This document shows, one piece after another, positions 1 to 5,369 of a DNA stretch of 9,153 bases. The notes beneath the pieces were generated by a model. It saw only the letters and a list, made by a program, of their open reading frames with translations. It made no database searches and had not been told where the DNA came from. The translations under genes and the position numbers were made by a program. Each line of letters begins with the position of its first letter. Within the stretch, counting starts at the first letter, position 1. Where the stretch lies: assembly GCA_017305815.1 (NCBI GenBank), contig JAFKJZ010000070.1, positions 1 through 9,153 on the forward strand, given 5' to 3'. The DNA comes from Hyphomicrobiales bacterium (GTDB lineage: Bacteria; Pseudomonadota; Alphaproteobacteria; Rhizobiales; Kaistiaceae).

Positions 1-326
1 ATGAGCACGACGTCTGGTCGCACAAGCAGCTGCTCGACGTCGTCAGCCACACGCCGGTCGAGACGAAGCTGCTGGAAGAGGTGCGCGAGGCCGGCGGCTG
101 GATCGACGCCATGCGCCGGTTCGTTCCGATGGACGAGAAGCTCTATACATGGTGGAGCTACCGGGCCAAGGATTGGGAGACTTCCAATCGCGGCCGCCGC
201 CTCGACCATGTCTGGGTCACGCCGCCGCTCAGCGCCCGCCTGCAGGGCATCAAGGTGCTGACCGAGGCGCGCGGCTGGAACAAGCCGTCCGACCACGTCC
301 CGGTCATCGCCCGCCTCGCGGTCTGA
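1..326 (+). CDS. xthA: Exodeoxyribonuclease III, C-terminal part (5' end outside window)
   Basis: This is the last ~107 codons of an exonuclease III / AP endonuclease of the endonuclease-exonuclease-phosphatase fold; the reading frame is open from base 3 and ends in TGA at 324-326. The family removes nucleotides 3'->5' from duplex DNA and cuts at abasic sites in base-excision repair in the cytoplasm. Visible family landmarks are YTWWSYRAKDW (compare FSWFDYR in E. coli), RLDHVWVT carrying the catalytic-site Asp, and the terminal WNKPSDHVPVI, whose Asp-His pair is the conserved SDH catalytic motif. The C-terminus therefore looks intact. The start and the N-terminal metal-binding residues lie upstream and cannot be judged. 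No co-transcribed gene follows closely: a repeat element begins 34 bp after the stop. Confidence 0.93.
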   Translation, partial: EHDVWSHKQLLDVVSHTPVETKLLEEVREAGGWIDAMRRFVPMDEKLYTWWSYRAKDWETSNRGRRLDHVWVTPPLSARLQGIKVLTEARGWNKPSDHVPVIARLAV

Positions 327-360
327 GACGGCGCAGTCTATCGACGCGGCCGCAGCGCGG

Positions 361-490
361 CCCTCACCTCTCCCAGGGGGAGAGGTCGACGGCCGCAGGC
401 CGGCGGGTGAGGGGTTCAGCCCTCACCGGATAGCCCACAACCCCTCACCGGGGCTTCGCTCCGACCTCTCCCCATGGGAGAGGTGAAAGG
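361..490 (+). repeat. Dyad-symmetric intergenic repeat, copy 1
   Basis: This GC-rich element of about 130 bp lies between xthA and the arsR promoter. It is built from two inverted half-units. Each starts at its outer end with a short hairpin of the form ACCTCTCCC-n-GGGAGAGGT, followed by a segment ending in GGGTGAGGGGTT. The same element recurs in the opposite orientation at 4495-4624, with only about a dozen differences by eye. It resembles the dispersed palindromic intergenic elements (RIME-like) known in rhizobial genomes; that family link is inference. The hairpins could stop or protect the xthA transcript, but no U-tract follows them. Confidence 0.85.
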
Positions 491-529
491 GTCGGGCCGC
501 CCCCCGGACCGCCTGCGCCAAAACATTAT

Positions 530-539
530 ACCGATCGGT
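530..539. promoter_or_regulatory. Short perfect palindrome at the -35 region
   Basis: ACCGATCGGT is a 10-bp perfect palindrome whose last base is the first T of the proposed -35 hexamer (539-544). It could be half of a second regulator site, but a 10-bp palindrome can arise by chance in GC-rich DNA. Confidence 0.25.
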
Positions 540-566
540 TGACTGTCAGCGGTGATGCGCTATATT
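539..566 (+). promoter_or_regulatory. Promoter of the arsR-AHSA1-SDR cassette
   Basis: A -35 box TTGACT (539-544) and a -10 box TATATT (561-566) are separated by 16 bp, close to the sigma70 consensus. The local sequence is also AT-richer than its surroundings. The predicted transcription start falls at about 572-575, on or next to the arsR ATG at 574, so the arsR mRNA may be leaderless. The -10 box lies inside the 555-592 palindrome. Confidence 0.7.
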
Positions 567-592
567 CAACTACATGGTTGAACATAGCGCAT
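555..592. promoter_or_regulatory. ArsR-type operator palindrome over the -10 box and arsR start codon
   Basis: The left arm ATGCGCTATATTCAAC (555-570) and right arm GTTGAACATAGCGCAT (577-592) are 16-bp inverted repeats with a single mismatch (A564 against C583) around a 6-bp spacer, TACATG. The palindrome spans the -10 box and the first codons of arsR, so a bound dimer would block RNA polymerase directly. The core TTCAAC-n6-GTTGAA matches what I recall of operators in front of ArsR genes paired with AHSA1 proteins, whose products often begin MVEY or similar because the operator runs into the coding sequence. Autoregulation is inference. Confidence 0.75.
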
Positions 593-936
593 TCCCCCTC
601 GACGACGTCTTCCATGCCCTGGCCGATCCGACGCGGCGGGCGATGGTGGCGCGCCTGTCGCAATCGGAGCAGACGGTCGGCGAGCTCAAGATGCTGGAGC
701 GGGCCGGCCTCGTCGCCCGCACCGTCACCGGCCGCACGCATGTCTGCCGGCTCGACGCCGCGCCGCTGCATGCCGGCATGGAATGGATGCGCCACTACGA
801 ACGGTTCTGGCAGCGCGGCCTCGACACGCTCGAGGGCCTGCTCGTCGCCGAGGACGCCAAACGGAAAGACAAGGATCACGGGACGGGGGCCGACCCAGAC
901 CCGAAGCGGGACGACAGCGAAGGAGTCCAGTCATGA
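574..936 (+). CDS. ArsR-family transcriptional regulator with an apparent internal deletion in the HTH
   Basis: This 120-residue protein belongs to the winged-helix ArsR/SmtB class typically encoded beside AHSA1 proteins. The family mark LDDVFHALADPTRRAMVARL is at residues 9-28, and KMLERAGLVARTVTGRTHVCRL (39-60) matches the end of the recognition region plus the wing. Intact relatives carry about 15 residues, roughly of the form AxPFxMSLPAVSKHL, between TVGEL and the K(V/M)LERAGL segment. Here L38 is followed directly by K39, so the turn and most of the recognition helix are missing in frame. Residues 61-105 match the usual C-terminal helices (MEWMRHYERFWQRGLDTLEGLL), and a charged 28-residue tail follows. 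No cysteine metal site of the ArsR/CadC type is visible. The ATG at 574 is chosen because upstream lies the promoter; no Shine-Dalgarno precedes it. It overlaps the next gene by ATGA. DNA binding by this protein is doubtful. Confidence 0.85.
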   Translation: MVEHSAFPLDDVFHALADPTRRAMVARLSQSEQTVGELKMLERAGLVARTVTGRTHVCRLDAAPLHAGMEWMRHYERFWQRGLDTLEGLLVAEDAKRKDKDHGTGADPDPKRDDSEGVQS

Positions 937-1502
937 CCATGCTTGACCAGGCCGTATCCGGCGAAACCCTGTTCGGCCAATTGATCGCCAAGGACGCCGT
1001 GCGCATCGAACGATGGATGCCCGGACCGATCGAACGCCTCTGGAGCTACTGGATCGATCCGGACAAGCGCCGCACCTGGTTCGGTGCCGGCGAGATCGAG
1101 CCGCGCGCCGGCGGCCATGTCGCCATCGAGATCCGCAACGGCGACCTCTCCGACGCCGGCGACCTGCCGCCGCCGAAATATGCCGAGCATGGCAACGAGG
1201 GCCGGATCATCGGCCATGTCACCGTCTGCGAGCCGCCGCGCCTGTTCGGGTTCCGCTGGCAGCACGGGCCGGGGCTCGAATCCGACGTGCGCGTCGAGAT
1301 GGAGCCGAGCGGCGACAAGGTGCTGCTGCGCCTGACCCATACCCGCCTGCCGTCGCGCGCGGCGCTGGTCAGCGTTTCGGCCGGATGGCAGACCCATCTC
1401 GGCATTCTCGAGGCCAACCTCGCCGGCGAGGCGCCGAAGAGCTTCTGGCGCACCATGACCCGGCTCGACGCCGCCTATGAGCGGCAGATCCCGGCCTGGT
1501 AG
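933..1502 (+). CDS. AHSA1/SRPBCC-domain protein
   Basis: This 189-residue protein has the START-like (SRPBCC, Aha1-type) fold. The start is the ATG of the ATGA overlap with arsR, preceded by AAGGAG (920-925) seven bases upstream, which indicates translational coupling. Family signs are the early strand VRIERWMPGPIERLWSYWIDP, then DKRRTWFGAGEIEPRAGGHV, the mid segment GHVTVCEPPRLFGFRW, and the C-terminal helix GWQTHLGILEANLAGE, the usual Aha1-like layout. The domain fills almost the whole chain. The fold makes a hydrophobic ligand cavity, but the ligand or reaction of bacterial members is mostly unknown and none can be read here. There is no signal peptide, so it is probably cytoplasmic. ArsR-AHSA1 gene pairs are common in Proteobacteria, where the regulator is thought to control its partner. 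Confidence 0.87.
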   Translation: MTMLDQAVSGETLFGQLIAKDAVRIERWMPGPIERLWSYWIDPDKRRTWFGAGEIEPRAGGHVAIEIRNGDLSDAGDLPPPKYAEHGNEGRIIGHVTVCEPPRLFGFRWQHGPGLESDVRVEMEPSGDKVLLRLTHTRLPSRAALVSVSAGWQTHLGILEANLAGEAPKSFWRTMTRLDAAYERQIPAW

Positions 1503-1566
1503 CGACGCGCCGCACGCACCACTCGATTCCAGACCTGCATTTTCCCTACCAGCCAGGGAGGCTGTC

Positions 1567-2364
1567 ATGCTGCTCAAAGACAAGATCGCCGTCATCTATG
1601 GCGGCGGCGGCGCCATCGGCGGGGCCACCGCCCGCGCCTTCGCCCGCGCGGGGGCCGAGATCTTCCTCGCCGGCCGCACGCTCGAACGGCTCGAGCGGGT
1701 CGCCGCCGACATCCGCGCCGAAGGCGGCCGGGCCAGCGTCGACGTCGTCGACGCGCAGGACCAGGACGCCGTGGACGCGCATGCCGGCCGGGTCGCCAGA
1801 CGCGCGGGCGGCATCGACATCGCGCTCAATGCGGTCAGCGTTGTGCATACCCAGGGCCTGCCGATGGCCGATGTCGGCGTCGACCAGTTCCTGCACGTCA
1901 TCAACGCCAATGCCCGCACCAACTACGTCACGGCAAAGGCCGTGGCGCCGCACATGGCCGAAAGGGGTGGCGGCGTCATCCTGACGCTGACGGCGCCGGG
2001 CTCGCGCATCACCAGCCCCGGCTTCCTCGGCCACGGCGTCGCCTGCAGCGCGGTCGAGACCTTTTCGCGCCTGCTCGCGGTGGAGCTCGGCCATCGCGGC
2101 ATCCGCGTCATCTGCCTGCGCTCGGACGCCATTCCCGACGCGGTGCCGCTTTCCTATACGCAGGGGCTGTTCGACGACATGACCCGCCGCTTCGGCACCA
2201 CGACCGAGGCCTGGCTGGAGACGCATGCGAAACAGGACACGCTGCTCGGCCGGCTGCCGCGGCTGGACCAGGTGGCCGACTATGCCGCCTTCGTCGCCTC
2301 CGACCGCGCCGGCGCCATGACCGGCGCGCTGGCGAACCTGACCTGCGGCTCGGTGCTCGACTGA
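1567..2364 (+). CDS. Divergent short-chain dehydrogenase/reductase (SDR) lacking the classical catalytic residues
   Basis: This 265-residue protein has the length and layout of a classical SDR. The start is the ATG at 1567, preceded by AGGGAGG (1555-1561). The nucleotide-binding end reads KIAVIYGGGGAIGGATARAF, a glycine-rich Rossmann loop, with AGRTLERLERV after strand 2 suggesting NADP(H) preference through Arg. NAVSV replaces the usual NNAG. Where classical members have Ser and YxASK, this protein has LTLTAPGSR and HGVACSAVE, so the Ser, Tyr and Lys positions appear to be Ala, His and Cys. The end, SDRAGAMTGALANLTCGSVLD, is a standard SDR C-terminus. I recall other SDR-like proteins lacking YxxxK with a similar GVAxxAxE stretch, so this may be a real subfamily rather than decay. 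The 64-bp gap after the AHSA1 gene and the shared strand suggest co-transcription. The substrate is unknown; oxidoreductase activity is uncertain. Confidence 0.88.
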   Translation: MLLKDKIAVIYGGGGAIGGATARAFARAGAEIFLAGRTLERLERVAADIRAEGGRASVDVVDAQDQDAVDAHAGRVARRAGGIDIALNAVSVVHTQGLPMADVGVDQFLHVINANARTNYVTAKAVAPHMAERGGGVILTLTAPGSRITSPGFLGHGVACSAVETFSRLLAVELGHRGIRVICLRSDAIPDAVPLSYTQGLFDDMTRRFGTTTEAWLETHAKQDTLLGRLPRLDQVADYAAFVASDRAGAMTGALANLTCGSVLD

Positions 2365-2376
2365 GGAAACAGCGGC

Positions 2377-2856
2377 CTACTGGGTCGGCGCGGCGAACCG
2401 CACGGCGTCGAGCCGGCCTTCCAGCCCGCCCAGCTCGTTGACGGTTTCCATCAGCTGGTCGGCGATGCGGGTGTGCATCCGCGCCGCCACGTCCGGATAT
2501 TCGGTCAGGATGCGGCGCATCAGCGTCCGGTCGATCTCGATCACCAGCGCCTCGCCGACGGCGGTCGCCGTCGCCGGCCGGCGCGTCTCGATGAACAGCG
2601 CCATCTCGCCCAGCAGCGTGCCCGGCCCGTAGACGCCGAGCCGGTGGTGGTCCTCGCCATGGCCCTCGGAAAGCTCGATCTCACCCGACATCACGATGAA
2701 GCCGGAGAGCGCCTTGCTGTCGGCGCGGAACAGCACCCGCCCGGCCGGCAACTCCAGCCGCGTGGCGCTGAAGGCGATCAGCCGCAGATGGTCGTTCGCC
2801 AGCTCCGCGAAGAGCGGCACCGTCGAGAGGAGTGCGATATCCTGTTCAAGCGTCAC
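2377..2856 (-). CDS. Stand-alone cyclic-nucleotide-binding (Crp-like) domain protein
   Basis: This 159-residue protein consists of one cNMP-binding domain and no DNA-binding helix-turn-helix, unlike full Crp/Fnr regulators (~210-250 residues). The beta-roll includes LPAGRVLFRADSKALSGFIVMSGEIEL (residues 36-62). The phosphate-binding cassette reads GEMALFIETRRPATATA (83-99), with Glu84 and an Arg at 92/93 placed like the cAMP-contacting Glu and Arg of CAP, so ligand binding is possible. The helices after the roll (ADQLMETVNELGGLEGRLDAV) look amphipathic and may dimerise. The GTG at 2856 is chosen as start: AGGGA (2864-2868) lies seven bases upstream. The longer frame from a TTG at 2958 would overlap the upstream gene and add residues with no family resemblance. 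The gene follows the response-regulator gene after 52 bp and probably shares its transcript. It converges on the SDR gene with a 12-bp gap. Confidence 0.86.
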   Translation of the reverse strand: MTLEQDIALLSTVPLFAELANDHLRLIAFSATRLELPAGRVLFRADSKALSGFIVMSGEIELSEGHGEDHHRLGVYGPGTLLGEMALFIETRRPATATAVGEALVIEIDRTLMRRILTEYPDVAARMHTRIADQLMETVNELGGLEGRLDAVRFAAPTQ

Positions 2857-2908
2857 ACCGTTATCCCTGCCCCGGGGCCACGAACGAAGCAGCCACGCCG
2901 GAACTGTA

Positions 2909-3592
2909 TCATGGAACCAGCTTGTATCCGCCCGCTTCCGTGACGAGCAGTTCCGCAATCGACGGCTCGCGCTCGATTTTCTGCCTGAGACGATAGATAT
3001 GGGTTTCCAGCGTGTGCGTCGTCACGCCGGAATTATATCCCCAGACTTCGTGCAGCAGGATGTCGCGGCCGACGACCTTCTCGCCGGCGCGGTAGAGGAA
3101 CTTCAGGATCGACGTCTCCTTTTCGGTGAGACGGATCTTCTGCCCGCGCTCGTCGAGCATCAGCTTGGCGCTGGGGCGGAAGGTGTAGCGGCCGATCGAG
3201 AAGGTGGCGTCCTCGCTCTGCTCGAACTGGCGCAGCTGGGCGCGGATGCGCGCCAGCAGCACGGCGAAGCGGAACGGCTTCGTCACATAGTCGTTGGCGC
3301 CGGCCTCGAGGCCCAGAATGGTGTCGGATTCCGAATCCTGGCCCGTCAGCATGATGATCGGACCCTTGAAGCCGCCCTTGCGCAGCAGCTTCACCGCCTC
3401 GCGGCCGTCCATGTCGGGCAGGCCCACATCCATGATGAGAAGGTCGGTCGGCTCCGCCCGGGCGCGCTGGACGCCCTTGGTGGCCGTGGCTTCGTCCATC
3501 AGCTCGAATTCTTCGTAGAGCGACAATTGCTCCACAAGGCTTTCGCGCAGCAGATCATCGTCATCAACAACCAGAATTCGCCGTGCGGCCAT
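2909..3592 (-). CDS. OmpR/PhoB-type response regulator
   Basis: This 227-residue two-component regulator carries an N-terminal receiver and a C-terminal winged-helix DNA-binding domain. Receiver landmarks are the acidic cluster DDDD (10-13), phosphoacceptor Asp55 in LLIMDVGLPDMDG, Thr83 in IIMLTG and Lys105 in DYVTKPF. The output domain contains IRLTEKETSILKFLYRAGEKVVGRDIL and HEVWGYNSGVTTHTLETHIYRLRQKIE, the transactivation loop and recognition helix of the OmpR class, ending EAGGYKLVP. The start is the ATG at 3592, with AGGGG (3601-3605) eight bases upstream. A TTG at 3676 would add an atypical polar extension. No histidine kinase is encoded nearby, so it is an orphan regulator here. I recognise it as a well-conserved rhizobial regulator but cannot attach a reliable gene name. 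Confidence 0.93.
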   Translation of the reverse strand: MAARRILVVDDDDLLRESLVEQLSLYEEFELMDEATATKGVQRARAEPTDLLIMDVGLPDMDGREAVKLLRKGGFKGPIIMLTGQDSESDTILGLEAGANDYVTKPFRFAVLLARIRAQLRQFEQSEDATFSIGRYTFRPSAKLMLDERGQKIRLTEKETSILKFLYRAGEKVVGRDILLHEVWGYNSGVTTHTLETHIYRLRQKIEREPSIAELLVTEAGGYKLVP

Positions 3593-3743
3593 GGCTCTTG
3601 CCCCTGACGGTTCTTCGGATTTCGAGAGAAGACCCGAAGCTTCTTCTGAATCGCTGGCGTAAGGTTTAGACCCCAATCATGGCGCGATGCAAGAAGCGCC
3701 CCGTTTCGCCGGTTAAGCCGGCCTTCGCCTCGGGAAAGCCTGG
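3593..3743. other. Divergent intergenic region between the response regulator and L,D-transpeptidase genes
   Basis: This 151-bp segment must hold the promoters or leaders of two divergent genes. It contains a small inverted repeat, GCCGG-ttaag-CCGGC (3709-3723), just upstream of the transpeptidase start, and an AGAAG/CTTCT inverted pair around 3628-3648. I could not identify a convincing -35/-10 pair on either strand. Confidence 0.5.
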
Positions 3744-4295
3744 ATGCAGAAATCCCTCCGCCCCGCTCCCGGCGCCAGCCGCCAGACGCTTTTCGTTCAC
3801 GCCCGCCCCGGCGCGCCGACGAAGGGAATCCTCCGTCTTGGCGACCGCCGCTTCCCCTGCGCGCTTGGCCGCTCCGGCGTCACCCACGCCAAGCGCGAGG
3901 GCGACGGCGCCACCCCGGCCGGCCGCTACGCGATCGTCGACATCCGCTACCGAGCCGACCGCATCCGCCGGCCGGCGACCCGCCTGCCGCTGCGCCCGTC
4001 GCGGCCGCTCGACGGCTGGTGCGACGCCGTCGGCGACCGCAACTACAACCGGCCGGTCCGCATGCCCTATCCGAAGAGCGCCGAGACGATGTGGCGGGCG
4101 GACCCTCTCTACGACGTTGTTGTCATCCTCGACTGGAACCTGAGCCGCCGCAGCCAGGGCCGAGGCAGCGCCATCTTCTTCCATCTCGCCCGCCCCGGCT
4201 TCCTGCCGACGGAGGGCTGCGTCGCGGTCCGCCTCGCCGACATGCGCCACATCCTGCGCCGACTGAAGCCCGGCGCGGCGATCGAGGTGCGGTAG
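3744..4295 (+). CDS. L,D-transpeptidase (YkuD) family protein
   Basis: This 183-residue protein is essentially one YkuD catalytic domain. Such enzymes use a cysteine to form 3-3 peptide cross-links in peptidoglycan or to attach other molecules to it. The catalytic motif is seen as AIFFHLARPGFLPTEGCVAVR: His147 and Cys159 with GC(V)AV in place of the common S/T-HGC(I/V). Upstream conserved stretches are FPCALGRSGVTHAKREGDGATPAGRY (37-62) and DGWCDAVGDRNYNRPV (90-105), typical of the COG3786-like branch. Unlike most periplasmic L,D-transpeptidases, no signal peptide or membrane segment is visible; the N-terminus is short and basic. The ATG at 3744 is the only candidate, because an in-frame TAA lies at 3714. 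A weak GGGAAA precedes it by six bases. The gene stands alone, diverging from the regulator and followed by repeats. Confidence 0.9.
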   Translation: MQKSLRPAPGASRQTLFVHARPGAPTKGILRLGDRRFPCALGRSGVTHAKREGDGATPAGRYAIVDIRYRADRIRRPATRLPLRPSRPLDGWCDAVGDRNYNRPVRMPYPKSAETMWRADPLYDVVVILDWNLSRRSQGRGSAIFFHLARPGFLPTEGCVAVRLADMRHILRRLKPGAAIEVR

Positions 4296-4309
4296 GAGTT
4301 CTGTAAAGA

Positions 4310-4356
4310 CCCTCACCCCAACCCTCTCCCGCGAGCGGTAGAGGGGGCGCGCTCGC
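4310..4356. repeat. CCCTCACCCCAACCCTCTCCC-type intergenic repeat with stem-loops
   Basis: Fifteen bases after the transpeptidase stop begins a repeat of a kind widespread between genes in Proteobacteria. Two alternative stems are visible: CCCTCT (4322-4327) with AGAGGG (4340-4345), and GCGAGCG (4331-4337) with CGCTCGC (4350-4356). These could act as a transcript end or stabiliser for the L,D-transpeptidase mRNA. No U-run follows, so a classical intrinsic terminator is not supported. Confidence 0.6.
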
Positions 4357-4410
4357 GCCTGCTACAAGGTCGGCGCCAAGAAACGCGCGAAGAACGAAGC
4401 CAGACCCTCG

Positions 4411-4438
4411 CCGTCATCCCTGCGAAAGCAGGGATTCA
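4411..4438. repeat. REP-like hairpin with GAAA loop
   Basis: ATCCCTGC (4416-4423) and GCAGGGAT (4428-4435) form a perfect 8-bp stem closed by GAAA, within the context CGTCATCCCTGCGAAAGCAG. This matches the form CGTCATCCCCGCGAAAGCGGGGA that I recall as a very frequent dispersed hairpin in alphaproteobacterial intergenic DNA. It is probably a REP-type repeat rather than a gene-specific element. Confidence 0.75.
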
Positions 4439-4494
4439 TGCCTCCGCGGCGATCGAGGCAAGATGGCGGCGGTGGTCACCGGCTGAGGCGCCCG

Positions 4495-4624
4495 CCCTCA
4501 CCTCTCCCGCGGGGAGAGGTCGGAGCGGAGCTCCGGGTGAGGGGTTGCGGACTCTCCGGTTAGGACTGAACCCCTCACCCGCCGGCCTGCGGCCGTCGAC
4601 CTCTCCCCGTGGGAGAGGTGCGAG
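4495..4624 (-). repeat. Dyad-symmetric intergenic repeat, copy 2 (inverted relative to 361-490)
   Basis: The reverse complement of this segment aligns along its whole length with 361-490, including a long identical block through GAGAGGTCGACGGCCGCAGG and the following GCCGGCGGGTGAGGGGTTCAG. The hairpin tips differ most. It ends about 25 bp short of the yggS stop codon (4650-4652) and may form the 3' end of the yggS transcript. Confidence 0.85.
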
Positions 4625-4649
4625 ACCCGGCTCAGGTGCGGCAGAAGGT

Positions 4650-5369
4650 TCAGCCCGCCGTGGGCTCTTCCGGCATCGTCGATGCGATCGGCGGGCGCGA
4701 GCCGAAGATGGCGCCGCCGACGCGGACATGCGTCGCGCCGAAGGCGATCGCGGTCTCGAAGTCGCCGCTCATGCCCATGGAAAGTTCGGAAACGCCGATC
4801 TCGGCCGCCATCTTGGCGAGCAGGGCGAAGTGCGGGCCGGCCGCCTCGCCGGCCGGCGGGATGCACATCAATCCGCCGATGGCCAGCCCGTGCACGGTGC
4901 GGCAGCGCTCGACGAATTCGGCCGCCTCGCGCGGCGCGATGCCGGCCTTCTGCGGTTCCAGCCCGGTATTCACCTGCACGAAGAGCTGCGGCTTGCGGCC
5001 CTGCTTCGCGATCTCGTCCGCCAGCGCGCCGGCGATCTTGTCGCGATCGACCGTATGAATGGCGTCGAACAGCGCAACCGCTTCCTTCGCCTTGTTGGAC
5101 TGCAACGGCCCGATCAGGTGCAGCTCTATGTCATCGGTCATCTCGCGCAGCAGCGGCCACTTCGCCTGCGCCTCCTGCACGCGGTTCTCGCCGAAGCGGC
5201 GCTGGCCGGCGGCGATGACGGGACGGATCTCGTCGACGCCGAACGTCTTCGACACGGCAATCAGCCGGGCCGATCCTGGAGCGCGACCGGACTGCGCTTC
5301 CCTCGCCTCGACGCGGGCGAGGACGGAGGCAAGACGGGACTGGACGGTATCGGGCGCTGGATCGGGCAT
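4650..5369 (-). CDS. yggS: YggS/PROSC-type pyridoxal-phosphate homeostasis protein
   Basis: This 239-residue protein belongs to the YggS/YBL036C/PROSC family of alanine-racemase-fold, PLP-binding proteins without known enzymatic activity; the family controls free PLP and amino-acid homeostasis in the cytoplasm. Landmarks are RLIAVSKTF with the PLP-binding Lys41, RRFGENRVQEAQAKW, HLIGPLQSNKAKEAV, LFVQVNTGLEPQKAGI, GLMCIPP, and the C-terminal SMGMSGDFETAIAFGATHVRVGGAIFG that forms the phosphate-binding end. Length is normal. The start is the ATG at 5369, with GGAGG (5374-5378) four bases upstream, a strong ribosome-binding site. The same reading frame stays open far upstream, antisense to leuS, but that extension has no family resemblance. 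The gene diverges from leuS. Confidence 0.96.
   Translation of the reverse strand: MPDPAPDTVQSRLASVLARVEAREAQSGRAPGSARLIAVSKTFGVDEIRPVIAAGQRRFGENRVQEAQAKWPLLREMTDDIELHLIGPLQSNKAKEAVALFDAIHTVDRDKIAGALADEIAKQGRKPQLFVQVNTGLEPQKAGIAPREAAEFVERCRTVHGLAIGGLMCIPPAGEAAGPHFALLAKMAAEIGVSELSMGMSGDFETAIAFGATHVRVGGAIFGSRPPIASTMPEEPTAG

Noticed and set aside
783..932. Upstream in-frame ATG extending the AHSA1 protein by 50 residues.
   Set aside because: It would lie wholly inside arsR. The ATGA overlap at 933 with AAGGAG upstream is a better start, and the extension is Arg-rich and unlike the family.
876..1595. A 239-codon minus-strand open frame antisense to the AHSA1 gene.
   Set aside because: It has no recognisable motif and no ribosome-binding site, and it lies opposite a clear AHSA1 coding sequence.
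2857..2958. Longer start (TTG at 2958) for the cNMP-domain protein.
   Set aside because: It overlaps the response regulator's 3' end by 50 bp and adds residues without family similarity. GTG at 2856 has a good Shine-Dalgarno.
3593..3676. Longer start (TTG at 3676) for the response regulator.
   Set aside because: The receiver domain normally begins within a few residues of the acidic cluster, and ATG at 3592 has AGGGG at good spacing.
361..4624. The inverted repeat pair read as the ends of a composite transposon.
   Set aside because: No transposase lies between them, the interior includes apparently core genes, and elements of this kind are usually dispersed intergenic repeats.
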